From contig JACZJV010000019.1 in NCBI GenBank assembly GCA_014860355.1, forward strand, positions 1 to 52,228: a stretch of 52,228 nucleotides of DNA, written 5' to 3'. The DNA is from Burkholderiales bacterium. Lineage in GTDB: Bacteria; Pseudomonadota; Gammaproteobacteria; Burkholderiales; SG8-39. The position numbers and the translations under genes were made by a program. The notes below the pieces were generated by a model. That model saw nothing but the letters and a program-made list of their open reading frames with translations. It had not been told where the DNA came from and searched no databases. Below are positions 1 through 8,675 of the stretch, in pieces (the stretch's first letter is position 1; each line of letters begins with the position of its first letter).

Positions 1-80
1 GCGCAAGGTAGCGGAACAAGGGCAGGCCCTGTGCGCCCGCGGCCGCGTGCAGCGTGGCGAGCGATACGGCGACGGTGGCG
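1..80. repeat. 80-bp perfect inverted duplication at window edge
   Basis: Bases 1-80 are the exact reverse complement of 173-252, with 92 bases between the arms. The 173-252 arm is ordinary enolase coding sequence encoding the conserved stretch that follows the GAN motif. The 1-80 arm makes no sense as enolase sequence. A perfect 80-bp match ending exactly at base 1 is what a fold-back chimera at a contig end looks like, so I read 1-80 as artefactual rather than as a natural palindrome. Confidence 0.9.
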
Positions 81-1133
81 CTCGCGGGCATGGACGCTAA
101 CCTGCAGGAAGACATCGACCGCGCGCTGATCGCACTCGATGGCACGCAGAACAAGGCGCGGCTGGGCGCGAACGCCACCGTCGCCGTATCGCTCGCCACG
201 CTGCACGCGGCCGCGGGCGCACAGGGCCTGCCCTTGTTCCGCTACCTTGCGCAGGGAAAGCCGGCGCGCCTGCCGCTGCCCGAAATCCAGATATTCGGCG
301 GCGGCGCGCATGCCGGCCGGCGCATCGACATCCAGGACCTGATGGTGATGGCGCTTGCAGCCGCCAGCTTCGACGAGGCGCTGGAGATGACGGCGCGCGT
401 GTATCACGCGGCGGGCGAACTCATGCGCGACGCCGGCAAGCTGCGCGGGGTCGCCGACGAAGGCGGCTGGTGGCCCGAATTCGCGAGCAACGAGGAGGCG
501 ATAGAAACACTGGTGCGCGCGATCGCCCGCGCCGGATTCGTGCCCGGCGACGAGGTCGCGATTTCGCTCGACATCGCGGCCTCCGAGTTTGGCAGCGGCG
601 GCCTCTACCGCCTCGGCCTGGACGCGAAGAGCCTGGACAGCGACGGCATGTGCGAACTGGTGCTCGGCTGGCTGGCGCGCTATCCCATCGTCTCGGTCGA
701 GGACCCGCTGGCCGAGGACGATCGCGAGGGCATGATGCGCTTCACCGCCGCGGCCGGTCACCGGGTGCAGATCATAGGCGACGACTATCTGACCACCAGC
801 GCAGCACGCGTGCAGGCGGCGATCGCCGACCGGGCCTGCAACGCGGTGCTGCTCAAACCCAACCAGTGCGGCACGGTGACCGAAACGCGCGCCGCGCTCG
901 ATCTGGCCAAGGCTGCAGGCTGGGGCTGCATCGTTTCGGCGCGCTCGGGCGAGACCGAGGACCTCTCCATCGTGCACCTCGCCACCGGCTGGGATGCCGG
1001 GCAGCTCAAGGTCGGATCGTTCGCGCGCGGCGAACGCATGGCCAAGTGGAACGAGGCGTTGCGCATCGAGGAGATGCTCGGCGCCGGCGCGCATTTCGCC
1101 GGGCGCGCGGTGCTCTCGTTGACGCAATCCTGA
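54..1133 (+). CDS. enolase paralogue, 5' end missing
   Basis: Enolase superfamily; canonical enolase converts 2-phosphoglycerate to phosphoenolpyruvate in the cytosol. Seen: LDGTQNK near the start, the GGGAHAG loop, the DEGG acid, the metal ligands in SLDIAASEF, SVEDPLAEDD and IGDDYL, the base lysine in LLKPNQ, and SGETED. The substrate-binding His of the usual SHRSGETED motif is Ala here (SARSGETED), and NGG(S/E)HA has become FGGGAHA, so this looks like a divergent second enolase or a related acid-sugar enzyme. The GTG at 54 lies inside the inverted edge repeat, so true homology starts only at about base 81 and roughly the first 90-100 residues are missing. Family is certain; substrate is not. 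Confidence 0.85.
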   Translation: MASDTATVALAGMDANLQEDIDRALIALDGTQNKARLGANATVAVSLATLHAAAGAQGLPLFRYLAQGKPARLPLPEIQIFGGGAHAGRRIDIQDLMVMALAAASFDEALEMTARVYHAAGELMRDAGKLRGVADEGGWWPEFASNEEAIETLVRAIARAGFVPGDEVAISLDIAASEFGSGGLYRLGLDAKSLDSDGMCELVLGWLARYPIVSVEDPLAEDDREGMMRFTAAAGHRVQIIGDDYLTTSAARVQAAIADRACNAVLLKPNQCGTVTETRAALDLAKAAGWGCIVSARSGETEDLSIVHLATGWDAGQLKVGSFARGERMAKWNEALRIEEMLGAGAHFAGRAVLSLTQS

Positions 1134-1256
1134 ATTGCGCAGGAGGGGCGCCCTCGCCCGGACCGGCGCAGTATTCGAAGACTGACAGGCGCGAGTGCGG
1201 GCCTCCCGCAACAGGCCTCGTTTCGATCCTGGCGAGCAGGCCGAAGCGCACACGGC

Positions 1257-1262
1257 TATAAT
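1257..1262 (+). promoter_or_regulatory. candidate -10 box of the EamA transporter gene
   Basis: A perfect TATAAT in the context GGCTATAATCCG lies 38 bases before the ATG at 1301. No convincing -35 box is present 16-18 bases upstream, so this is offered on the -10 alone. Confidence 0.4.
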
Positions 1263-1300
1263 CCGCCCGCCGTGACCAATACACCCCCACCCCTGCGGCG

Positions 1301-2221
1301 ATGAGCGCAGGCCATACCGCGCATACGCGCAGCCCGCGCGGCCCCTTGATGATCATGACGGCGGTAGCGATGTTCGTCGTCATGGACACCATGTCCAAGT
1401 ACCTGTCGCGCTTTTATCCGGTGCCGGCCATCGTCTGGGCGCGCTACTTCTTTCACGTGGTCCTGGTGGTCATCGCCCTCGGTCCGCGCCTGGGCATGGG
1501 TTTGGTGCGCACCAAGCGTCTGGGCCTGCAACTGGTGCGCGGCCTGCTGCTCGCCGGTTCGACCCTGTTCTTCGTCTTCGCGATCAGCCAGATGCCGCTG
1601 GCCGAGACCTCGTCGATCACTTTCATCGCCCCGGTGCTGGTCACACTGATGGGTGCGTTCTTTCTGAAGGAAGAGGTGGACACCGCGCGTTGGTTCGCCG
1701 TAGCCGGCGGATTCGCCGGCGTACTGATCATAGTCCGCCCGGGCGGTGGCGTGTTCAGCTGGGCTTCGGTGCTGCCGCTGGGCTCGGCAGCCTGCTTCGC
1801 CTGCTATCAGATACTGACGCGCAAGCTCGCCAATCTGGAGAGCCCCTATGTCTCGATTTTCTATTCCGGCCTGGTCGGCAGCGTGATGATGTCGCTTACC
1901 CTGCCCTATGTCTGGATCTGGCCGCAAAGCCCGTTTCACGCGCTGTTGTTCGTCGTGATCGGCATAATCGGCGGCTTGAGCCACCTGGTGCTGATCAAAG
2001 CTTATGACTATGCGCCGGCGTCCACGCTCGCGCCGTTCAGCTATACGCAGCTGATTTGGGTGACCGTGATGGGCTACCTGGTTTTCGGCCATTTCCCCGA
2101 TTACTGGTCGCTGATCGGGATCGCCGTGATCATGGTGAGCGGCATTTATATCGCCACGCACCAGCAAATGTCCGACCGGCAACAGCGCGCCGAGATGCGG
2201 GAAAGCGCGCCCGGCGCCTGA
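1301..2221 (+). CDS. EamA/DMT-family transporter
   Basis: Inner-membrane protein of the drug/metabolite transporter superfamily, 306 residues, the normal size for a two-EamA-repeat, ten-helix protein. The first repeat begins near residue 15 (MIMTAVAMFVVMDTMSKYLS) and contains the typical WARYFFHVV. The second starts near residue 145 and ends with a helix carrying YLVFGHFPDYWSLIG, then a short charged tail. It stands alone on the plus strand and converges with fcl, leaving only 23 bases between stop codons. Substrate cannot be told from sequence; members export amino acids, sugars or nucleotide-related metabolites. Confidence 0.85.
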   Translation: MSAGHTAHTRSPRGPLMIMTAVAMFVVMDTMSKYLSRFYPVPAIVWARYFFHVVLVVIALGPRLGMGLVRTKRLGLQLVRGLLLAGSTLFFVFAISQMPLAETSSITFIAPVLVTLMGAFFLKEEVDTARWFAVAGGFAGVLIIVRPGGGVFSWASVLPLGSAACFACYQILTRKLANLESPYVSIFYSGLVGSVMMSLTLPYVWIWPQSPFHALLFVVIGIIGGLSHLVLIKAYDYAPASTLAPFSYTQLIWVTVMGYLVFGHFPDYWSLIGIAVIMVSGIYIATHQQMSDRQQRAEMRESAPGA

Positions 2222-2244
2222 GCCGCATCGGGCCGATGCCGGCC

Positions 2245-3207
2245 TCAGCCCGGATAGCGCTCGAGAAAATCCCGATAGGCCAGCGCGATACCGTCCTCCA
2301 TGCGCGTACGCGGCTTCCATCCCAGTGCGTTGATCCGGGCCGAGTCGAGCAGCTTGCGCGGCGTGCCGTCCGGCCGGGAGGTGTCGAAGCGCAAGCGCCC
2401 GCGAAAACCTACCGCGCCCGCCACCGCGCGCGCCAGTTCCGCGATGCTCAGATCCTCGCCGTAGCCTATGTTCACCAGCGGCGGATGGGTGTCCGTTGTC
2501 AATTGCGCGAATTGCGCCGGCGCAAGCTCGAGCAGATGAACGCAGGCCTCGGCCATGTCTTCGCTGTAGAGGAACTCGCGCAGCGGTGTACCCGTGCCCC
2601 AGATGACCGCTTCCTCGGAGCGGTGCTTCATCGCCTCGTGCATTTTCCGGATCAGCGCCGGCAGCACATGGGAATTGTTCAAGTCGTAGCTGTCACCCGG
2701 ACCGTAAAGATTGGTCGGCATTGCCGCGAGGAAGCTCGTGCCGTACTGCCGGTTATAGGACCAGCACATCTCGATTCCGGCGATCTTGGCGATGGCATAG
2801 GGCCGGTTGGTCGGCTCCAGCGGACCCGTCAACAGGTATTCTTCCCTGATCGGCTGCGCACAGTCGCGCGGATAGATGCAGGAAGACCCCAGGAACAGCA
2901 GCCGCTTCACCCCCGCGCGCCAGGATTCGTGCAGCACATTGGTCTGCACCGCCAGATTGCCGTGGATGAATTCTGCCGGATAGCTGTTGTTGGCGACGAT
3001 GCCCCCGACCTTGGCCGCCGCGAGAAACACGTAGTCAGGTTTCTCGCGCTCGAAGAAACAGCGTACCGCGGCCTGATCGGCGAGTTCCAGTTCGGCATGG
3101 GTGCGCAACAACAAGTTGCCGTAGCCTCGTTGCCGCAGTTGCCTGACCAGGGCGGAACCGGCGAGGCCGCTGTGGCCGGCGACGTAGATTTTCGCCTTTT
3201 TGTCCAT
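2245..3207 (-). CDS. fcl: GDP-L-fucose synthase
   Basis: Converts GDP-4-keto-6-deoxymannose to GDP-L-fucose (3,5-epimerisation and NADPH reduction) in the cytosol. Seen: N-terminal nucleotide-binding [12 protein letters not shown], the SSCIYP segment, the short-chain-dehydrogenase pair in [16 protein letters not shown] and the C-terminal [12 protein letters not shown]. Length 320 residues matches the family. The start is the ATG at 3207: the stop of gmd and this start share one base (TAATG), so translation is coupled. A longer upstream reading of the frame lies entirely inside gmd and is not real. Last gene of manC-gmd-fcl. Confidence 0.95.
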   Translation of the reverse strand: MDKKAKIYVAGHSGLAGSALVRQLRQRGYGNLLLRTHAELELADQAAVRCFFEREKPDYVFLAAAKVGGIVANNSYPAEFIHGNLAVQTNVLHESWRAGVKRLLFLGSSCIYPRDCAQPIREEYLLTGPLEPTNRPYAIAKIAGIEMCWSYNRQYGTSFLAAMPTNLYGPGDSYDLNNSHVLPALIRKMHEAMKHRSEEAVIWGTGTPLREFLYSEDMAEACVHLLELAPAQFAQLTTDTHPPLVNIGYGEDLSIAELARAVAGAVGFRGRLRFDTSRPDGTPRKLLDSARINALGWKPRTRMEDGIALAYRDFLERYPG

Positions 3208-4292
3208 TACTCGTTGCGTTCGAAGGTCTTGTGCCCATGGCTCTTGACGAGCTCGTCGCGCTCGGCCGATCGCAAGTCCTCGCGCACCATCTCGGTCACG
3301 AGCTCGCCAAAGGTGGTCTTCGGCACCCAGCCGAGCTTGACTCTTGCCTTCGTCGCGTCTCCCAGCAGCGTTTCCACCTCGGTCGGCCGGAAATAGCGGG
3401 GATCGACGGCGACGATACACTTTCCAGCCTGATCGTAACCCATTTCGTCGACATCGCTCCCCTTCCATGTAATGTGAATGCCGAGCTCCTTGGCGGCGGC
3501 TTCGACGAATTCGCGGACGCTGAATTGCTTGCCGGTAGCGATGACGTAGTCTTCAGGCTCCTGCTGTTGCAGCATCAGCCATTGCATTTCAACATAGTCC
3601 CTGGCGTGCCCCCAATCGCGCTTGGAATTCAGATTTCCCAGGTACAAGCGGTCCTGCAGTCCCAGCTTGATGCGTGCCAGTGCACGCGTAATTTTGCGCG
3701 TAACAAACGTTTCACCCCGGACAGGAGACTCGTGATTGAACAGGATGCCGTTGCACGCATAGATGCCGTAAGCCTCGCGGTAGTTGACGGTGATCCAGTA
3801 CGCGTAGAGCTTGGCAACCGCGTAGGGGCTGCGCGGGTAGAAGGGTGTGGTCTCCTTCTGCGGCGTTTCCTGGACCAGACCGTAGAGCTCGGAAGTGGAT
3901 GCCTGATAGAAGCGCGTCGTCTTTTCCAGGCCAAGTATGCGGATCGCCTCCAATACGCGCAACGCGCCCAGCGCATCGGAATTGGCAGTGTATTCCGGCT
4001 CCTCGAAGGAGACGGCGACATGGCTTTGCGCGGCGAGATTGTAGATTTCGTCCGGCTGCACCTGCTGGATGATACGAATCAGGCTGCTCGAATCAGTCAT
4101 ATCGCCGTGGTGCAGTATGAAGCGGCGGTTCGGCTCGTGCGGGTCCTGGTACAGGTGGTCGATGCGATCGGTGTTGATCAGCGAGGTGCGGCGCTTGATG
4201 CCGTGGACCATGTACCCTTTACCGAGCAGGAATTCGGCGAGGTAGGCGCCGTCCTGGCCGGTGATACCGGTGATTAGTGCAGTCTTAGGCAT
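3207..4292 (-). CDS. gmd: GDP-mannose 4,6-dehydratase
   Basis: Makes GDP-4-keto-6-deoxy-D-mannose from GDP-mannose, the branch point to GDP-L-fucose or GDP-rhamnose. Seen: the Rossmann motif [14 protein letters not shown] at the N-terminus, HHGDMTD, the active-site segment [19 protein letters not shown] with the catalytic Tyr and Lys, and a C-terminal half with LGW and the usual [11 protein letters not shown]. Length 361 residues is typical. The ATG at 4292 has a GGAG about ten bases upstream. It is the middle gene of a GDP-fucose operon, 67 bases after manC, overlapping fcl by one base. Confidence 0.96.
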   Translation of the reverse strand: MPKTALITGITGQDGAYLAEFLLGKGYMVHGIKRRTSLINTDRIDHLYQDPHEPNRRFILHHGDMTDSSSLIRIIQQVQPDEIYNLAAQSHVAVSFEEPEYTANSDALGALRVLEAIRILGLEKTTRFYQASTSELYGLVQETPQKETTPFYPRSPYAVAKLYAYWITVNYREAYGIYACNGILFNHESPVRGETFVTRKITRALARIKLGLQDRLYLGNLNSKRDWGHARDYVEMQWLMLQQQEPEDYVIATGKQFSVREFVEAAAKELGIHITWKGSDVDEMGYDQAGKCIVAVDPRYFRPTEVETLLGDATKARVKLGWVPKTTFGELVTEMVREDLRSAERDELVKSHGHKTFERNE

Positions 4293-4359
4293 GTGATCGC
4301 CACTCCAGTTTGGATTGATTCGTCAGGCATTGCATTTGCGCGGGAGCCGCTCTCCTGTA

Positions 4360-5784
4360 TCACGAGCGGCCATAGGTGTCTTCCAGGCGAACGATGTCGT
4401 CTTCTCCGAGATAGTCCCCGCTCTGCACTTCGATCATGACGCAATCTATATCGCCCGGGTTGGCGAGGCGGTGCGCGGTACCGGCCGGAATATAGGACGA
4501 TTGGTCCGCGGCCAGGATGATCTCGCGCTCGCCGTTCACAATCCTTGCCCGGCCCGACACCACCACCCAGTGCTCGCTGCGGCGGTGATGATACTGCAGC
4601 GACAGCGAAGCACCGGGCTTGACCACGATGCGCTTAATCTTGAACCTCGGCCCCTCCTCCAGCACGGTGTAAGTGCCCCAGGGTCTGTGCACGGTGCGGT
4701 GCAGGCGCGCGCTTTCGTGACCCTGGGCATCGAGGCGCTGGACGATGCTCCTTACATCCTGCGCGCGGCTGCGGTCGGCCACCAGCAAGGCATCCGGCGT
4801 ATCCACGACCAGCAGGTTCTCCACGCCCAGTGCCGCCACCAGCCGGTCTTCGCTGCGCACGAAGCAATCCTTGCTGTCGACCAGCACGGCCTCTCCCTGG
4901 ACGCGATTGCCCGAGGCGTCGGCGGGTACCAAGTCGCCCAGCGCCTGCCAGGAGCCGATGTCGCTCCAGTCGAATCGTCCCGGCACCACGGCGACGCGCG
5001 CGGCCTTTTCCATGACAGCATAGTCCACCGAGATATCGGCTATGCGGGCGAACGATTCGGCATCGATCGTGACGGGTGTCTCGCCGCGCTTCGTCGCCTG
5101 CCATGCAGCCGCCACCGCTTCCGACACTTCGGGCGCGCAGCGCGCGAGCTCGCCGAGGAAGTCGCCGACGCGAAAGCAGAACATGCCGGAATTCCAGTAA
5201 TAGCGCCCCGAAGCCAGATATTCCTCGGCCGTTTCGCGAGACGGCTTCTCGACGAATCGGCGCACGGCCATCCCCGCGCCGCCGAGCTTGCGCCCCTGGT
5301 CGGCCTCGATATAACCGAACCCGGTCTCCGGGCCGGTGGGCGCGATACCGAAAGTGACCAGATAGCCCTGTTGCGCAAGTTCCGCTGCAGCTTGCACCGC
5401 TGCGGCAAAAGCGGCGACATCGCTGATCAAATGATCCGAAGGCAGCACCAGCATGGTCGCCGCGTCGCCATGCTGCTCGCGCAGGCGCCAGGCCCCCGCC
5501 GCGATCGCGGGCGCGGTATTGCGGCCCGCGGGCTCGAGCAGATAGTCCAGCGCTATGCCCGGAGCCAGCGCCACTTCGGCATAGGCATCGCGGGTGATGA
5601 AAAAATAGTCGCGGTTGGTGATGGTGAGGATGGCATCGGGCTTCAATGCCGCCGCGCGCAGCAGCGTCTTCTGCATCAGGCTCTGCCCGTCCGGCAGAAC
5701 GATGAAGGGTTTGGGGTGGGCTACACGCGACACCGGCCACAATCGGGTGCCGGCGCCGCCGGACAGAATGACGGGGATCAGCAA
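4360..5784 (-). CDS. manC: mannose-1-phosphate guanylyltransferase / mannose-6-phosphate isomerase
   Basis: Bifunctional type II enzyme supplying GDP-mannose to gmd and to mannose-containing polysaccharides. The N-terminal nucleotidyltransferase domain has the pyrophosphorylase signature GGAGTRLWPVSR, then HPKPF, VLPSDH, FVEKPS and WNSGMF. The C-terminal cupin isomerase domain (from about residue 350) has RPWGTY, GASLSLQYHHRRSEHW and YIPAGTAHRL. Length 474 residues fits. The likely start is a TTG at 5784, because the protein aligns from its second residue (LIPVILSGG) and no better start lies upstream; no strong ribosome-binding site is visible. First gene of manC-gmd-fcl. Confidence 0.95.
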   Translation of the reverse strand: MLIPVILSGGAGTRLWPVSRVAHPKPFIVLPDGQSLMQKTLLRAAALKPDAILTITNRDYFFITRDAYAEVALAPGIALDYLLEPAGRNTAPAIAAGAWRLREQHGDAATMLVLPSDHLISDVAAFAAAVQAAAELAQQGYLVTFGIAPTGPETGFGYIEADQGRKLGGAGMAVRRFVEKPSRETAEEYLASGRYYWNSGMFCFRVGDFLGELARCAPEVSEAVAAAWQATKRGETPVTIDAESFARIADISVDYAVMEKAARVAVVPGRFDWSDIGSWQALGDLVPADASGNRVQGEAVLVDSKDCFVRSEDRLVAALGVENLLVVDTPDALLVADRSRAQDVRSIVQRLDAQGHESARLHRTVHRPWGTYTVLEEGPRFKIKRIVVKPGASLSLQYHHRRSEHWVVVSGRARIVNGEREIILAADQSSYIPAGTAHRLANPGDIDCVMIEVQSGDYLGEDDIVRLEDTYGRS

Positions 5785-5839
5785 GGAAGAATCTCGCGCG
5801 CTAAGAAAACGACTGAGTTGAGCATCTTGAATATGCGCG

Positions 5840-5845
5840 ATTTTA
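5840..5845 (-). promoter_or_regulatory. candidate -10 box of the manC operon
   Basis: On the minus strand TAAAAT in the context GGCTAAAATCGCGC lies about 55 bases before the manC start, in the 108-base gap after the aldo/keto reductase gene. It resembles the GGCTATAATCCG box at 1254-1265. There is no clear -35 element. Confidence 0.3.
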
Positions 5846-5892
5846 GCCTACATCAGGGGCCCGGACCCGAATAGCGGCGCGATTCAAGCGCC

Positions 5893-6906
5893 TCAGATGT
5901 ACGCTGGCCGCCCGGTAAGAGGGTACTTCGGATCGTTGAATCCCGGTGTCGACGGATGCCCGCTTTTCACCATCGAGTCGACCAGCGCCTCGTCCTCGGC
6001 GGAAAACGAATGTTTCAGCGCGCCAAGGTACTCGGTCCATTGCTCCATGGTGCGCGGCCCCGCCAGCACCGAAGTGACCAGGCGGTTATTGAGCACCCAG
6101 TTGAGCGCAAACTGGCCTGCGCTCATGCCGCGCTGCTCGGCGTGCGCCTTGAGCTTTTGCGCCATCACCATGGATTCCTCGCGGAACTCGGTCTCCATCA
6201 TGCGCTTGTCCTTGTTCCCGGCGCGCGTGTCCGCGGCGGGCGCCTGGCCCGGCGCATATTTGCCGGTGAGCACGCCGCGCGCAAGCGGGCTGTAGGGCAC
6301 CACGCCCAGCCCGTAATTCGCGCAGGCCGGCAGGATTTCCGTCTCCGGCATGCGGTTCATGGCGTTGTAGTAGGGCTGGCAAACGATGGGCGCGGGCACC
6401 CCCAGCCTGGCGCACAGTTCGACGGTTTGCGCGATGCGCCAGGCGCGAAAATTGGATATCCCGAAATAGCGCACCTTGCCGGCGGCGATGATTTCAGCCA
6501 TGGCGGTGAGCGATTCCTCGATCGGCGTCGATGCATCGTCGAGGTGAAAATAGTAGATGTCGATCCAGTCCGTATTCAGGCGCTCCAGGCTCGCGTCTAC
6601 GGCGCGCATCATCCAGGCACGCGACAGGCCGCCGTCGTTGGGCCCCTTGCCCATGAAATTGCCGAGCTTGGTCGCCAGCACCCACTGCTCGCGCTCCGCC
6701 GCGATCAGCTTGCCGGTGATGCGCTCGGACTCGCCCTTGGCATAGGCGTCGGCGGTATCGACGAAGTTGATGCCCGCGGCGCGCGCCGAAGCGACGATGC
6801 GCCCCGCTTCGGCCGCGTCGGTGCGCTCGCCGAACATCATCGCGCCCAGGCAGATGGGTGAAACCTTGAGGCCGCTCGCGCCTAGTTTTCTGTACTCCAT
6901 TTTCAT
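5893..6906 (-). CDS. aldo/keto reductase
   Basis: NADPH-dependent carbonyl reductase of the YajO/Tas-like aldo/keto reductase group, cytosolic TIM barrel. The catalytic tetrad is visible: Asp and Tyr in DTADAYAKGESE, Lys in WVLATKLG, His in IYYFHLDD. The cofactor-binding ISNF and YSPLARGVLTGKY are also present. Length 337 residues is normal. Start chosen at the ATG at 6906 because GAGGAG stands just before it. Upstream in-frame codons run through a stem-loop region and do not resemble the family. Not obviously part of the fucose operon. Confidence 0.92.
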   Translation of the reverse strand: MKMEYRKLGASGLKVSPICLGAMMFGERTDAAEAGRIVASARAAGINFVDTADAYAKGESERITGKLIAAEREQWVLATKLGNFMGKGPNDGGLSRAWMMRAVDASLERLNTDWIDIYYFHLDDASTPIEESLTAMAEIIAAGKVRYFGISNFRAWRIAQTVELCARLGVPAPIVCQPYYNAMNRMPETEILPACANYGLGVVPYSPLARGVLTGKYAPGQAPAADTRAGNKDKRMMETEFREESMVMAQKLKAHAEQRGMSAGQFALNWVLNNRLVTSVLAGPRTMEQWTEYLGALKHSFSAEDEALVDSMVKSGHPSTPGFNDPKYPLTGRPAYI

Positions 6907-6934
6907 ACTCCTCTGAACAACACTATCAACCTTG

Positions 6935-7096
6935 GCGCGGACGAGAAACTGTCCGCGCGGATCGTCGATTGCGCACGGATGAAAAGCCCATCCGCGCGCA
7001 ATCGGCGATCTTGGATAAAACCCAGTGCCGGGTTTGCCCCTTGTCAATCATCGTGTCTTCGGTACGGATGCACTTTTTATCCGTACCGAAGACACG
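6935..7096. other. cluster of four stem-loops
   Basis: The 257 bases between rimO and the reductase hold four consecutive inverted repeats. 6935-6942 pairs with 6951-6958 (8 bp, 8-nt loop). 6960-6981 pairs with 6989-7010 (22 bp with two mismatches, 7-nt loop). 7018-7023 pairs with 7030-7035 (6 bp). 7052-7069 pairs with 7079-7096 (18 bp perfect, 9-nt loop GCACTTTTT). None is followed by a T-run on either strand, so they are not classical intrinsic terminators. Possible roles are an mRNA 5' leader structure of the reductase, a REP-like element or a small RNA; none is proven. Confidence 0.6.
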
Positions 7097-7112
7097 GTTG
7101 GCGCGCCCCGCG

Positions 7113-7154
7113 CGCAACGCCGCTATTGTTTAGTTTGCGGTAATCGATGTTCAC
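7113..7154 (-). pseudogene. possible vestige of an aldo/keto reductase start
   Basis: Ten bases after the rimO stop, the minus strand reads GTG and then codes for NIDYRKLNNSGV, preceded by AAAGGA. This resembles the N-terminus of the neighbouring reductase (MEYRKLGASGLKVS) and of many relatives. Similarity stops after about 13 codons, where the stem-loop cluster begins. It may be the remains of a duplicated or replaced reductase start. The match is short, so confidence is low. Confidence 0.25.
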
Positions 7155-7163
7155 ACGTCCTTT

Positions 7164-8495
7164 CTATTCGACCAAACTTCCCCACAAATCGTGGGCGTCG
7201 GCGCGCTCGATTCTGACGGTGGCCCAGTCCCCGGGCTTGAGCGACTTGCCGTCCGCGATGATGACCACGCCGTCGATTTCCGGGGCGTCGGCCCCGGAGC
7301 GTGCGACTGCGCCCTTCTTGTCGACCGTGTCGACCAGGACTTTGATCGATCGTCCAAGCTTGCGCTTCAGGCGCTTGCGGCTGATCTTTTCCTGTACCGC
7401 CATGAAGCGCCCGCGCCGCTCTTCGCGCAGTTCCGCCGGCACCGGGTCGGGCAACATATTCGCCTTCGCGCCCTCGACCGGCGAATAGGCGAAGCAGCCG
7501 ACGCGGTCAAGCTCGGCATCCTCGAGAAATTCGAGCAGCTGCCGGAATTCGGATTCGGTCTCGCCGGGAAAGCCGGCGATGAAAGTGCTGCGGATGGTGA
7601 TCTCCGGGCAGATCGCGCGCCAGGCGCGGATGCGCTCCAGATTGACTTCGCCCGAGGCCGGCCGTTTCATCAGCTTGAGTATGCGCGGGCTGGCGTGCTG
7701 GAACGGCACGTCGAGATAAGACAGGAGCTTGCCTTCGGCCATCAGCGGAATGACTTCGTCCACGTGCGCATAGGGATACACGTAGTGCAGGCGCACCCAC
7801 GGTCCGCCCGCGGCTGCGCCGAGTTCGCCCAGGGCGCGCACCAGTTCGGTCATGCGCGTTTTCAGCGGGCGGCCTTGCCAGAATCCGGTGCGATATTTCA
7901 GGTCCACGCCGTAGGCGCTGGTGTCCTGCGAAATCACCAGGAGTTCCTTCACTCCGGCCTTGACCAGATTCTCCGCTTCCTGCATCACCTCGCCTATCGG
8001 CCGGCTCACCAGATCGCCGCGCATGGAAGGGATGATGCAAAACGTGCAACGGTGGTTGCAGCCTTCGGAAATCTTGAGATAGGCGTAATGCGCAGGCGTA
8101 AGCCGCACGCCCTGCGGCGGGACCAGGTCGGTATAAGGATCGTGCGGCCGCGGCAGATGCGCATGTATTGCCTGCATCACCTCGTCGGCCGCGTGCGGCC
8201 CGGTTACCGCCAGCACCTTGGGATGGGTCCTGCGCACGATGTCCCCCTTGGCGCCGAGACAGCCGGTGACGATCACGCGACCGTTCTCGGCCAGTGCCTC
8301 ACCGATGGCGGCCAGGGATTCCTCCACCGCGGAATCGATGAAACCGCAGGTATTCACCACCACCAGTTGGGCCGCCTCATAGGATGGAGAGATGGTGTAG
8401 CCCTCGGCGCGCAGCTGCGACAGGATGCGCTCCGAATCGACCAGGGCCTTGGGGCAGCCCAGGGAAACGAATCCGACTTTGGGGGTAATGGTCAT
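7164..8495 (-). CDS. rimO: ribosomal protein S12 methylthiotransferase
   Basis: Radical-SAM enzyme that methylthiolates the conserved Asp of ribosomal protein S12. The N-terminal UPF0004 domain has three cysteines binding one iron-sulphur cluster ([30 protein letters not shown]). The radical-SAM cluster motif is [16 protein letters not shown], and a TRAM domain closes the protein. Length 443 residues is typical. Start at the ATG at 8495 ([16 protein letters not shown]); upstream codons run into a dispersed inverted repeat. No good ribosome-binding site is visible. Monocistronic by appearance. Confidence 0.96.
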   Translation of the reverse strand: MTITPKVGFVSLGCPKALVDSERILSQLRAEGYTISPSYEAAQLVVVNTCGFIDSAVEESLAAIGEALAENGRVIVTGCLGAKGDIVRRTHPKVLAVTGPHAADEVMQAIHAHLPRPHDPYTDLVPPQGVRLTPAHYAYLKISEGCNHRCTFCIIPSMRGDLVSRPIGEVMQEAENLVKAGVKELLVISQDTSAYGVDLKYRTGFWQGRPLKTRMTELVRALGELGAAAGGPWVRLHYVYPYAHVDEVIPLMAEGKLLSYLDVPFQHASPRILKLMKRPASGEVNLERIRAWRAICPEITIRSTFIAGFPGETESEFRQLLEFLEDAELDRVGCFAYSPVEGAKANMLPDPVPAELREERRGRFMAVQEKISRKRLKRKLGRSIKVLVDTVDKKGAVARSGADAPEIDGVVIIADGKSLKPGDWATVRIERADAHDLWGSLVE

Positions 8496-8544
8496 TTGTT
8501 TATTTTGTACAGTGGACAGGGCAAGCGCACCCCTCTGTTTAAAT

Positions 8545-8626
8545 GTCATTCCGAGCGAAGCGAGGAATCTGCTTTTTGTGAATTGTAGAAAAGCAGATTC
8601 CTCGTCGCTACGCTCCTCGGAATGAC
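8545..8626. repeat. dispersed inverted repeat (GTCATTCC family)
   Basis: Outer arms GTCATTCCGAG / CTCGGAATGAC and inner arms GAGGAATCTGCTTTT / AAAAGCAGATTCCTC fold into a long hairpin of about 80 bases between the rimO start and the phaR stop. A second, longer copy lies at 11686-11782. The TCATTCCG termini and GCGAGGAATCT core are shared, so this is a small MITE-like family rather than a chance palindrome. Confidence 0.75.
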
Positions 8627-8675
8627 AGATCTGCACGCCCACCGCAACAAGGGGGCCCGCCCGCAAGACGACGTT

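Noticed and set aside
1-252. Edge inverted repeat as a natural cruciform or attachment site
   Set aside because: One arm is conserved coding sequence, the other destroys the same gene, and the match ends exactly at the window boundary.
2056-3396. Long open frame on the plus strand opposite fcl
   Set aside because: Arg/His/Gln-rich translation without family features, mirror image of a certain gene; a by-product of high GC content. The same applies to 3231-4277, 4315-5874, 7191-8588, 11622-13010, 19827-21041 and 33262-34656 on the plus strand, and to the minus-strand frames at 1256-2320 and 11686-13029.
7052-7096. 18-bp perfect palindrome as the rimO terminator
   Set aside because: No T-run follows the stem in either direction; the only T-run is in the loop.
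6926-7216. Small open frames running through the 18-bp palindrome on both strands
   Set aside because: Their shared peptide RVFGTD arises only from the palindrome being read in both directions.
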